This document shows positions 34,180 through 44,449 of a DNA stretch of 64,000 bases, piece by piece; positions within the stretch are counted from its first letter, which is position 1; every line of letters begins with the position of its first letter. Where the stretch lies: assembly GCA_022559845.1 (NCBI GenBank), contig CM040123.1, positions 315,933,933 through 315,997,932 on the forward strand. Direction: 5' to 3'. Source of the stretch: Amorphophallus konjac (Eukaryota > Streptophyta > Magnoliopsida > Alismatales > Araceae). Under the pieces are notes generated by a model. It was given only the letters and a program-made list of their open reading frames with translations. It made no database searches and was not told where the DNA came from. The translations under genes and the position numbers were made by a program.

Positions 34180-36230
34180 GGACTCGGTCTCAGCTGAGGG
34201 AGGCCGTCGGAAAGGCAAAAGCAGCGGTGACCCGGGTGACACGGGCACGCCGAAAGAAGGCTGCAGAGAAGGAGTCGGCAACCGTCCTTCCTTCGGTTGT
34301 ATCTTTTGAAGAGTTTGAAGCTTCCCGCACACAAGGGCTAGAGGCTGAAGGTAGGCTGTTTTTCACTTCAAAGTGCATTAGCTTGTTTCGACTGCCTTGG
34401 CTAGCCCATGCTGACGGTTGCTGACACAGTTGCCGTGGTCGTCGGACTGGAGGTGACGGTAGATGTAGCGGCTAGGGACGGGGCAGAGGAAGTCCTTACT
34501 GCTCCCGTAGAAAGGGATCTGCCCTCTCCAACACCCAGGCAGTAGATGGAAGGTAATCCATGGTCTAGTTGCGATAGCACCGCGAATCTTCATGTCTTCA
34601 GGCAGCTTGACCCCTTGTTGCCGTAAATTGCAGTTGATATACAACCGTCATTGCTTCTGGGCTCAGAGGGTGTAGAGGAGGCGATCCCCTCGGGGCAGGG
34701 CGGACCTGCTCTTGAGATATCATCTATTGTTGCCCCTGGTGCGGAGAGCACTGGGGAAGTTCCTGCCGAGGGTGATGCTCCTGTTGGCGAGGCTCCTGCT
34801 CCGACGGCGGAGCGTCCTGAGAGAGCAGAGGGGTCCTCTTCCTCTGAACAGGTAGATTATGGCAGCGGCTCCAGTGACGAGGAGCTCTCACTGATTGATC
34901 TCGAGACCGATGACGCCGGGGCATCCTCGGCCTATGAAAGTGATTATCTGACTTTTAGCCCGGCCCGGTTATCGTGGGGCGGTCCCGAGCCGTCATTATC
35001 TCTTGAGAGTGAGGAGGCCGGTGCCGGGGGAGCTGCTCCTAAAGATTTGAGCTTAGTACCCGCTGAGGTAAGGACCTGCCCAGGGTCGGTGTTTGCTGTT
35101 CTTCTTTATCTTCCCTCCAGCCTCGTTTTTAATGTATATATATTTCTGATGCAGGCTGAGGTGGCGCTGCCAACTATGACGGTGCAGATACCACTCCCGG
35201 CTCTGGGAACGGGCCATGCAGCTCTCCCGTCCATCCTGCGGCCTATCGCATTGCGATACCCAAAGGACTATGCAGCGGCAATGGTTCCAGTCGACCCGGA
35301 GCACTTGTGGAAGTTGGTAGTTCGGCGGCAGCCGGGGATTCTCAGCCAATGGAGGCTGCACAGCAATAAACTCTGGAAAAGGATGGTCTCCCTGAAATAG
35401 AAGCCGGAGAGATCATTGAAGAGCAGATGTCTTCGGCTCTTGATGTTTCTGTTGCACCTCCATCCCAGGGGGCAGGAAAAGAAATTGTTGTTGTCGAGGC
35501 TCCAGCCACCGTATCTGCCAGCGCGCTTGTTCCTCACAGCAGTGGACTGCAGCTCATGCCATCGTCATCTTCCGGGATGGCCGATGATATCTGGGCTGCC
35601 GTGGATAGAAGAGTGGAATTTGAACTGCCCGAGACGTCGCCACTTGGTCTTCAATCTTCAAGTGACTTTGTGTGGCAGTTTCTGGGGACCCTCCAGCAGA
35701 CCGTAACGGCCAGCAGGGATTTAACTTATGTTCAGCTGAGGGGCTTGATAGAGCATCTATCCCGCGCACTGTTGGCCTTTGGTTGTCCCATGGACGACTG
35801 GACTCCATGGGTGATCCTGCTCCTGAAGTATGTAAACAAGAGGGAATTTCTAGGCTGGGAAGCAGCTGACCAGCTGGCGGCCATATCATTGGAGCGGGCT
35901 GAAAGCCGAGCAGCTCTTATTTCTCTGCAAGAGACTGCGGCGAGGATGAGGGATGAAGGCGATGCCTCTTTACAGCGCCGAAGCTTCTTGACGGCCCGGA
36001 TGGCGGCATTACAGGCCGAACTTTCAAGGGTAGAGGTCGAACTTGAAGAAGTAGATCGTCTGGGAGTCCAGAAGGCGGAGGATGCAGAGATGGCCGAGGG
36101 ACAAGCTGCTTCCCTCGAGGAGAAGCTATCTGAGCTGGAGGCCACCGAGTTCCGATTGCAAGAACTGACCCGCCATCCTTCCCTGGGTATTCCTGCGCTG
36201 GAGGACATCTTCCGACGCCCTCTGCCGTAG
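34180..36230 (+). pseudogene. Antisense PMD ORF, C-terminal part with acidic and coiled-coil regions
   Basis: The reading frame continues without shift across the inserted element, using the duplicated GGACT. A basic segment (RRKKAAEKE) comes first, then probable introns at about 34351-34404 (donor GTAGGC), 34551-34633 (GTAATC...TTGCAG) and 35068-35155 (GTAAGG...ATGCAG). An acidic, serine-rich stretch (EGSSSSEQVDYGSGSSDEE) follows. The last exon from about 35400 encodes a helical C-terminus with heptad-like Leu/Glu spacing (about 35930-36190), ending RRPLP and TAG at 36228-36230. There is a stop or frame change near 35300-35400. A PMD plus coiled coil would suit a DNA- or chromatin-binding oligomer (inference). 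Confidence 0.6.
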
Positions 36231-36557
36231 TCTTTTCTCTCTTTATTTGCTCCCTTTTTGACGCACTTCATGTACTCCGGGGGGTGGCCCGTGTAACATG
36301 TACCTTTTACTTCATAGTAATGGAAAATCTCCATCGTGCTTTTTGAATGAAGACTCCATCTTGTCATTATTCTTTTCTCTTCCATTCGCCTGTTGTTTCT
36401 AATCCGAGTGTATGAGTCACTAGGGCAGGAGAGCGCTCACGCCTTCAACAAAGGGGTGAGGTGTTCGCTCCACCGCGCCGTGACTTTTCTCGAGACTAAC
36501 AACGGCCTATGCCAGCCGAGAGTCAGGTGGACTCAAGAGGGTATATCAAAACTGACG

Positions 36558-37045
36558 GGTAAGCGGTCCTGCCGAGGATGGCAAGACCTGAGAATGGGTA
36601 GCAACCGGTCCTGTCGATGATGACGAATGTCGAAAAAGGGTAGACGGTCTTGACGATGATGACAAGAACCGGACTAGGGTAGCGACCGATCTTGCCGATG
36701 GTGACAAGGGTCGAAAAGGGTAGACTGTCTTGCCGATGGTGACAAAAATCGGATAGAGTAGCGACCGATCTTGCCGATGGTGACAAGGGTCGAAGAGGGT
36801 AGACGGTCTTGCCGATGGTGACAAAAACTGGGTAGGGTAGCGACCGATCTTGCCGATGGTGACAAGGGTCGAAGAGGGTAGACGGTCTTGCCGATGGTGA
36901 CAAAAACCGGATAGGGTAGCGACCGATCTTGTCGATGGTGACAAGGGTCGAAAAGGGTAGACGGTCTTGCTGATGGTGACAAAAACTGGGTAGGGTAGTG
37001 ACCGATCTTGCCGATGGTGACAAGGGTCGAAAAGGGTAGACAATA
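36558..37045. repeat. 79-bp tandem repeat, about six copies
   Basis: GCGACCGATCTTGCCGATGG recurs at 36682, 36761, 36840, 36919 and 36998 (last copy GTGACC), an exact 79-bp period. Each unit holds two half-units, CTTGCCGATGGTGACAA. Earlier diverged units begin near 36558. All three minus-strand frames are open through it, a by-product of the composition. The block lies between the end of pol and the antisense gene, the usual site of Tat 3' region tandem repeats. Confidence 0.85.
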
Positions 37046-37176
37046 GATGTATATAGGCGGGATATCAGATGAAATTTCCCCGTCGACCTCGTAAGGGGTC
37101 TTCCGGACAGAGAATGAATCATCACTATTCATCATTCAAAATTTTTCAAATTTTTTTTTATTCACATTACTGACCT

Positions 37177-37377
37177 AAGCGCCCTTTCGGGTTTTCGCCG
37201 AGGCCAGCCCCCTCTTGCTTTTGCCCGCGCGCCCTTTCGGGTTTTCACGCGGTGGGGTATCCGATTTTGCCTGCGACGCCCTTTCGGGTTTTCGCCACAG
37301 CTGGGTTATAGCCATTTTTACACTTGTCCTGATATGGGAGCAAGTCTGGCGAGGTATCTCTATTTTTAACCCCATTT
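37177..37377. repeat. About 200-bp direct repeat, first copy
   Basis: This matches 38061-38263. Each copy contains three CGCCCTTTCGGGTTTTC phrases (one CGCCTCTTCGGG in the second copy) and ends TAACCCCATTTT. No coding function is seen. The two copies flank the 121-bp array. Confidence 0.8.
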
Positions 37378-37544
37378 TCTTTTCTTTCTTTTTTTGAATT
37401 CGGGATGTAGAAGAACTAGACCTCGAAAATATTGACTGGCCTTGTCGATGATGACAAGGATTGGACCCTGCTTCGGTCTGTCGACACTGGTTAGATATTG
37501 AAGCAAAGGGTACGGTCTATTAACAAGGATGTAAGATCCGAGCT

Positions 37545-37962
37545 AAGGGTAAAGATCGACCGGTCCCGCCGATGATGACGAGGGTCGAATGTGGGTTTAT
37601 TCATCGGCATGGGCCACATGCCGAGGCAAAGGTAGGGTTATTAATGGGGACAGAAAGTCCAAGTTAAGGGTAGAGATAGACCGATCTCGCCGATGATGAT
37701 GAGGGTCAAATGTGGGTTTATTCATCAGCACGGATCACATGCCGAAGCGAAGATGGGATTATCAACAGGGACGTAAGGTCCAAGTTGAGGGTAGAGATAG
37801 ACCGATCTCGCCGATGATGACGAGGGTCGAATGTGGGTTTATTCATCAGCACGGGTCACATGCCGAAGCAAAGATGGGATTATCAACAGGGACGTAAGGT
37901 CCAAGTTAAGGGTGGAGATCGATCGATCTCGCCGATGATGACGAGGGTCGAATGTGGGTTTG
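37545..37962. repeat. 121-bp tandem repeat, about 3.5 copies
   Basis: CCGATCTCGCCGATGATGA-like phrases start at 37560, 37681, 37802 and 37923, a 121-bp period. The units share CGATGATGACGAGGGTCGAA with a related phrase in the 79-bp array, so the two arrays probably arose from one ancestral unit. Confidence 0.8.
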
Positions 37963-38060
37963 TTAAAGGATTTTCGGTGGGACTTTGATGGTTGTCCCTT
38001 TCGGAGTTTCATTGGGTGGAGAATAGGAGAGGAATTTAGAAATCACCACTTTACTAACTC

Positions 38061-38263
38061 AAGCGCCCTTTCGGGTTTTCGCCGGAGCCAGCCCCCTCTT
38101 GCTTTTGCCCGCGCGCCCTTTCGGGTTTTCACGCTGCGGGGTACCCGATTTTGCCTGCAGCGCCTCTTCGGGTTTTCGCCACAGCTGGGTTATAGCCATT
38201 TTTGCAGTTGCCCCAATATAGGAGCAAGTCTGGCGGGGTATCTCTATTTTTAACCCCATTTTT
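38061..38263. repeat. About 200-bp direct repeat, second copy
   Basis: Second copy of 37177-37377, about 880 bp away and in the same orientation. Confidence 0.8.
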
Positions 38264-38494
38264 TTTTTTGATATGTATAGGGTGGCAGGTCGAAGTGTGA
38301 TGTTCGACTCCTGGTCGACAGTAGATGGCCCGTAGTGGCAACAATGTGAGAATGCCAGCTAGAACACAAAGCCTTTAGCCGACTCGGGTTTATTCGTTAG
38401 CAGGAGGATAATGCTAACGCAAGGAAGGGATTTCGTGCCAATCAGAACGTAAGGCTCGTAATGGCGGTGTGGCGTATTCTTTTGGAAGCTTGAT

Positions 38495-39465
38495 CAGGGC
38501 GGAATGCCACTAGACCAAGGAGAGGGTAGCTTGATCAGGGCGGAATGCCACTGGACCAAAGGGAAGGGTAGCTCGGTCAGGGCGGAATGCCATTGGACCA
38601 AGGAGAAGGGTAGCTTGGTTAGGGCGGAGTGCCACTAAACCAAGGAGAAGGGTAGCTCGGTTAGGGCGGAGTGCCACTAAACCAAGAAAAAGGTAGCTTG
38701 TTTAGGGCGGAGTGCCACTAAACCACGAAGGTAGCTTGGTTAGGGCGAAGTGCCACTAAACCAAGGAGAGGGTAGCTCGGTTAGGGCAGAGTGCCACTAA
38801 ACCAAGGAGAGGGTAGCTCGGTTAGGGTGGAATGCCACTAGACCAAGGGAAGGTAGCTTGATCAGGGCGAGATGCCACTAAACCAAGAAGAGGGTAGCTT
38901 GATCAGGGCGAGATGCCACTAAACCAAGGAGAAGAGTAGCTCGGTTACGGCGGAGTGCCACTAAACCAAGGAAGGTAGCTTGGTTAGGGCGAAGTGCCAC
39001 TAAACCAAGGAGAGGGTAGCTCGGTTAGGGCGGAGTGCCACTAAACCAAGAAGAGGTAGCTCGGTTAGGGCGGAGTGCCACTAGACCAAGGAAAGGTAGC
39101 TCGGTTAGGGCGGAGTGCCACTAACCAAGGAAAGGGTAGCTTGATCAGGGCGAGATGCCACTAAACGAAGGAGAGGTAGCTCGGTTAGGGCGGAGTTCCA
39201 CTGAACCAAGGGGAAAAGGTGGCTCGGTTAGGGCGGAGTGCCACTAAACCAAGGAAAAGGTAGCTCGGTTAGGGCGGAGTGCCACTAAACCAAGAAAAAG
39301 GGTAGCTTGATCAGGGCGAGATGCCACTAACCAAGGAAAAGGTAGCTCGGTTAGGGCGGAGTGCCACTAAACCAAGGAAAGCAGCTTGATTAGGGTGAAA
39401 CGCCACTAACCAAAGGGGAGGTAGCTTGATTAGGCCAGAATGCCACTAACCAAGGAAAAGTTAGC
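38495..39465. repeat. About 40-bp minisatellite, roughly 24 copies
   Basis: Units of 38-43 bp read GTAGCTYGRTTAGGGCGGAG then TGCCACTAAACCAAGGA. Each unit has inverted ends (TTGGTTAG...CTAAACCAA). The array ends about 10 bp before the stop codon of the integrase frame (39475), so it forms the start of the Tat 3' UTR. Length variation is mainly in the purine linker. Confidence 0.85.
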
Positions 39466-39474
39466 TCCGACCGG

Positions 39475-40989
39475 TCACTCGGGACATGTCGGCTGCGCTG
39501 CGTGATACAGCTTAATGTGTTTTCCGTTGAGGGGAGAGAACTGAATGTCTCCTTTGTGGTCTACAAGGACGTAGGCACCCCCTTCATATACTCGGCGGAC
39601 GATATACGGCCCGACCCAATTTTTGACCAGCTTCCCTTTGGGGTTGGAGGCCATCACTTCTTTTCTTTTGACCATTACCAGGTCTCCTTTCTTGAATTCT
39701 CGACCCTTGACTAGCTTGTCAAAAGCACGGGCCATGCGAGCTTGGTAGAGTTGGATGTTTTGCTGTGCCCGGAGGCGTTTTCCTTCGAGCTCAGCGAGCT
39801 CCTCCAATCTTCTTTCTGCATCGGTCTGCTCACCACTGACTAGTCCGTGCTGGATGGCAACTCGCAATGAAGGAACTTCAAGTTCAATGGGCACTACAGC
39901 TTCCGACCCATAGACGAGGGAGAAAGGTGAACAGCCGGTTGGGGTCTTGTAGATAGTACGATAGGCCCAAAGTGCTTCGTACATCCTTTCTTCCCAATCT
40001 TTTTTATTAGACTTGACAGTCTTTGCCAGCAATGTGCATAAGGTCTTGTTAAAGGCTTCTGCGAGTCCATTGGCTTGAGGGTTGTAGGGGGACGATGTCC
40101 TCCAGTCGATTTTGTATTTTTCGGCCAGCCGATAAACCTTCTGGTTCCTAAAATGACTGTCATTATCAGAGATGATTCAGCTGGGGCTCCCGAACCGAAA
40201 TATTACATTCTGCCGGAAGAATCTTGCAACTAGTTCTCCCGTCACATCTCTTAGTGCTACCGCCTCCGCCCATCTGGAGAAGTAGTCTGTAGCTGCTAAG
40301 ATGTATCTGCACCCTGATGAAGATGCTGGTAGCGGCCCTACTACGTCCGTGCCCCACTGAGCAAACGGCCAGCTTGGTAGGGTGGGATGCAATGGCACTG
40401 GAGATCTCCTCGCCACATTAGCGTGTTCTTGACACTTCTGACAAGCTTTGGCAAACTTGCAGCAATCATCAAATATAGTGGGCCAATAGTAACCCAGTTT
40501 CTTTATCTCAATTTTCATCTTCGGGCCAGCCTGGTGTGCTCCAGCTGATCCTGCATGGACCTCCTGCATCACCTGTCCCACTTCTGCTGAAGACAAGCAA
40601 CGGAGTAGGACTTTCCTTCGGGCATCTGCCGTAATTCGGAACAAGGTCCCGCTTCTCATCTCGTAAGAATCCTTGATCCTCAGGAGCTTCATTCTCTGTT
40701 CCTTTTCTTTTGGAAGTTGCTGGTGTTGAAACCAGCATAGGAGATGCTCTCGCCAATCAGGCTGCTGAACCCCTTCGATGACTGCTACTTCCATCTCTTG
40801 TTCGTCGGCCAGGACCTCTGTTACGCTGGGGACCTGTCGGCGGTTGATCACTATTATATTCAGGCTTGTGTCTGGCGGGACCGCCAATGAACTGGCCAGC
40901 TTAGCGAGGGCGTCTGCCTGAGCATTCCGGCCTCGATTGATGTGCTTGATGCTGATGAAGTAAAATCTTGACATCAGGCGAGTTGCCAA
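39475..40989 (-). pseudogene. pol: Tat integrase
   Basis: The upstream segment (40177-40989) begins in the tail of the second RNase H and carries the zinc-binding HHCC domain: HAGSAGAH and, 30 residues on, CQKC. The catalytic core starts WGTDVVGP (first Asp). After an in-frame TGA (40177-40179) come ISDNDSHF (second Asp) and NGLAEAFNKTL (catalytic Glu). The C-terminal part (39475-40032) has GPYIVRRVYEGGAYVL, a GPF/Y-type module, and ends QPTCPE then stop. It would insert element cDNA into chromosomes. Stop codons at 40177 and 40990 interrupt it; both fit C-to-T changes. Confidence 0.85.
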
Positions 40990-41289
40990 CTAGTGATAGG
41001 GGAGGAGCTCTTGCTTTCGCACATCGAACTCTCCTTCCAGCTATTTTATAACTAGCATGGTGTCCCTAAATACTTCCAGCATCTGAATTCCTATGGATAG
41101 AGCAATCTGCAACCCGATTATCAGGGCTTCATATTCCACTTCATTGTTTATACATTACTTGTTTATGGAACATGATGTATGCACCACTTCTCCTTCTGGG
41201 GATTTCAGGACTATGCCTACTCCTGCCCTGACTCTGGCTGATCCAGTGGCAGAGGTGTCAATTCTGGAAGCGTCATCAAAGTATAGCTG
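40860..41289 (-). pseudogene. pol: Second, archaeal-type RNase H of Tat pol
   Basis: After an in-frame TAG (41290-41292) the frame encodes LYFDDASR with AGVGIVLKSPEGE (first Asp region), NNEVEYEALIIGLQIAL (catalytic Glu) and VFRDTMLV (Asp), then NAQADALAKLASS. A second RNase H between the Ty3-type RNase H and integrase is a Tat hallmark. There are in-frame stops at 41041 and 40990, and a disturbed frame near 41150. Confidence 0.7.
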
Positions 41290-43250
41290 CTATAGAGAGG
41301 GCTGTACTTGCACGGCTTCTAGGGTTTCATCTTCAGGAAGCTCTGGCTCCAACGGGTAATCCCCGGGCACTGGGTGCTCAGCGAAGAAGTCTGCAATAGC
41401 TTGGCCCTTGACGGCCTTGCGCGGCACGTAGGAGATATCAAACTCCATAAGGATTACCACCCATTTGCCCAGGCGGCCTTTGAGTGCCGGTTGAGACATG
41501 ATGTACTTCAGGGGATCCTCTTTGGACACCAAGCTGATTTCATGCGACAACATATAGTGTCGGAGCTTCTTAACTGCGAAGACCAGCGCCAGACAGATCT
41601 TCTCAATATAAGTATATTTTTCTTCAGTTCTGACCAGTCTCCGACTGAGGTAATAGAGGGCTTGCTCTTTCCCTTCTTCATTATTCTGGGCCAGCATTGC
41701 CCCTAGAGAATTATATGTAGCTGCTATATACAGTATCAATGGTCGTCCTTTCACTGGTGCGCCCAGCACTGGAGGAGTTTTCAGGTAGTCTTTTAGCTCG
41801 TCAAAGGCTGCCTGGCAATCTTCATCCCAATAAAAGGGAACCTCTTTCATCATCAACTTGTGAAAAGGCTGGCATCGCCCTGACAAATTGGAAATGAACC
41901 GCCGGATATAAGCTAAGCGGCCCTGTAGTGATCTCAGCTCGGAGATGTTCCTTGGCGGAGGTAACTCCTGAATCGCCTTGATCTTTGCGGGGTCTATCTC
42001 GATTCTCCGATATCGGACGATGAAACCCAAGAATTTTCCGCTCGGCACTCCGAACGCACATTTCATGGGGTTCATCTTTAGCTCATGCTGCCTCAGCCTC
42101 TGAAAAACAATCCGGAGGTCTTGCAGATGATCTTCCTTTCTTCTGGTTTTGACCACCAGGTCGTCTATGTAGCATTCGACCTTGTGGTAGAGCAACTCAT
42201 CAAAGATTTTGGTCATTGCGCGCTGATAAGTTACGCCAGCATTCTTCAGTCCGAACGGCATTCTCTTGTAATGATAAATGCCTTTAGGGGTTCGAAAAGC
42301 AGTATGGACTCGGTCATGCTCCGCAATCCAAATCTGATTATAGCCGGACGATCCATCCATGAATGATAGGGCCTCATGGCCGGTTGTAGCATCAATCATG
42401 ACTTCGGTTATTGGCACCGGAAAGTCATCCTTGGGGCAGGCTTTATTTAGATCTCAGAAGTCGACACATATCCGGATCTGTCCATTCTTCTTCTTCACGG
42501 GGACGATATTCGCCGGCCATGTAGTGTACTGGTTTTCTTCAACAAATCCCACGTCAATGAGCTTGTCGACTTCAGCACAAGTTTGGGTGATGAGCTCTGG
42601 CCTCATGCTCCGCGGTGGTTGCTTCACCGGTTCGGCCTCAGGGCTGATTGTTAGCTCATGTTGTGAGACAACGGGGCTTAGACCTGGCATCTCTTTGTAA
42701 GTCCAGGCGAAGCAATCCCGGTATTCTAGCAACAGCTGGATGTACAGCTCCCGTTCTTCTGGGGATAGTTGGGCGCTGAGGAAGGTGGGCCTAGGGTCCT
42801 CCTCATTTCCCAAGTTGACTTCTATTAGTTCATCGACTGTGGCCTGGCCTCCGTCTTCTATCTCCGGAGGTGCTGGTTGGAGGTCAACGAAGTCTGGAAT
42901 ACCATCTTGAGGGTCGAGTACTTCGACTTCCTCGTCAGACACTACCAGAGCTTCTTGAGGTTTCTTTGTTTCTTGTGCTAGCGGCTGGGTGGATTGTTCT
43001 ATTAATAAATCCATTGCCGTTGCAGCTCCCAAGGGCGAGAGAGCAGCCTTAGTATTTGCAGATGAGATTGCAGCCACGACGGGCCGGTAATTGTTTACTG
43101 CCAGGCTCGGACAGCGTGCTGATTTTACAGCAGAAGTTGAGGAAGTCTCGCCTTCTGGGACAGTTGTATCTTCCGCAGAAGTGGCTTTTCTTTCCTGGTA
43201 GCTAGCTCCCCTTGATTGGAGTTGACCAAGGCTTCCCTGATTGGCAGAAA
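41290..43250 (-). pseudogene. pol: Tat reverse transcriptase and degenerate Ty3-type RNase H
   Basis: The 5' part (42454-43077 and some upstream codons) encodes the acidic linker and first RT motifs (EVDKLIDVGFVEE, WPANIVPVKKKNGQ, CVDF), then TGA at 42454-42456. The same frame resumes with FMDGSSGYNQI (first catalytic Asp region), MPFGLKNAGVTYQ and YIDDLVVKT (residues 83-86 of the 375-residue stretch, near 42160-42171), the polymerase active site. The RNase H part reads LYIAATYNSLGAMLAQ, without the usual catalytic Asp, as expected for the degenerate Tat domain. It would copy element RNA into DNA. The protein frame differs from gag-protease, with a frame change between 43250 and 43376. Confidence 0.85.
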
Positions 43251-43376
43251 GGGTGTTGAAGTTGTCATTAGTATGACCCCTATGGAGGGAGAGACTCCTA
43301 CTTCTTGACTGTCTTCGGCTTCGCTGCTGCTAGCCGTATCAAATTCGGCTTGAAGGGCCGCTTCTTCAGGATGAAC

Positions 43377-44449
43377 CTACTCCCAGCATCGGTAAGGGGC
43401 CGAGGTTTCTACTTCTTGATTTCCGGACCGAGCCAGTTCAAGATATTCGGCTTCCACCGGATACTCATCAAAGGTTGCCCCCAGAGGGCTATCTTCAGTA
43501 GGATAGAAGGCGGAGATAGTATCCACCTCGTACCGCCCACTGTAATAATATTCCTCCAGGGTGAAGCCCAACCCTGGATGTTGAGAGACACGTCTCATCT
43601 CCTTATCCAGATTTGTAGGATACCACATCTTCTGGAAAGCTTCTTTGCGCTTTTGAGACTGATCGGGAGGAATGTGTTGCTTCTGAAACATCTTGGCCAT
43701 CCGATCAGTTGTAAATGCCAGGCCTTGGACAGGAACCCGCGGGTTGCTTAGATCTTCAGGGAGGCTGCAGTCTGTGTCTTCCCGAGTGGGATGCTCCTCA
43801 GCTGTATAGAACAAGCTGCTGGGCCCATCTTCCTGTGTCACCTCCCAAGCTTTGAAAGGTTCGACAGTGGGGTCGTTGAGGCCGAGGACTGGCTTGGTGA
43901 GGCCGGCCGGGACTCCGATGCGGTCGTGCTGTCGATTGACCTGCACTTCCTTAGCTTTGGGATATAATGCTGGGGGTGTTACCCTGCTGACGCCTCCAGA
44001 AGCTGTGACGTGGGAGACCACCTTCGGCCTGACATATCCGCATGGCGGTGGTGGATATCAACCGTCACCCGATCTATTCTTCGAGGCCCCTATGGGGGCT
44101 TTAGCTTCAGAAACCTTCCGGGGTGGCCCCGTATATAGGTTGGCGTCCGCCAATTGACATTCAAATACCTCGAATGGGTGGAGATCAGTAAATATCCTCT
44201 CCTCCTTCCCTTGGAGGCTGTATTTGATGCATTGATGGAGCGTGGAGGGCACCACCATATTCTCATGCCGCCATGGGCGACCGAGCATCGCCTTGTAGGA
44301 GGTGCGAGAGTCAATGACATGAAAATGTACTGTTGTAGTGAAATCTACCAGGGTCAGCGTAAATTCTGCCACGCCCATAGATACTTCACATTTTTGGTTG
44401 AAGCCAGTGATACGCATATCCCCGACTTTCTCGAGATGCACATTAAAAT
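43377..44449 (-). pseudogene. pol: Tat protease C-terminal half and protease-RT linker
   Basis: Directly left of the inserted LARD element the frame encodes MRITGFNQ, VHFHVIDSRTSYKAMLGRPW and VVPSTLHQCIKY, the conserved end of Tat protease. After an in-frame TGA (44058-44060) the linker (43377-44021) has YPTNLDKEMRRVSQHPGLGF and ends at TAG 43377-43379. The protease active-site half is on the other side of the insertion (about 54136-54260). Confidence 0.75.

Noticed and set aside
36523..37135. Long open frames on the minus strand (up to 200 codons) in all three phases
   Set aside because: They are translations of a 79-bp tandem repeat without stops; the period is not a multiple of three and no domain is seen.
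42870..43052. Possible host gene fragments among small plus-strand frames in 41-45 kb
   Set aside because: All are shadows of the Tat pol or gag frames on the minus strand.
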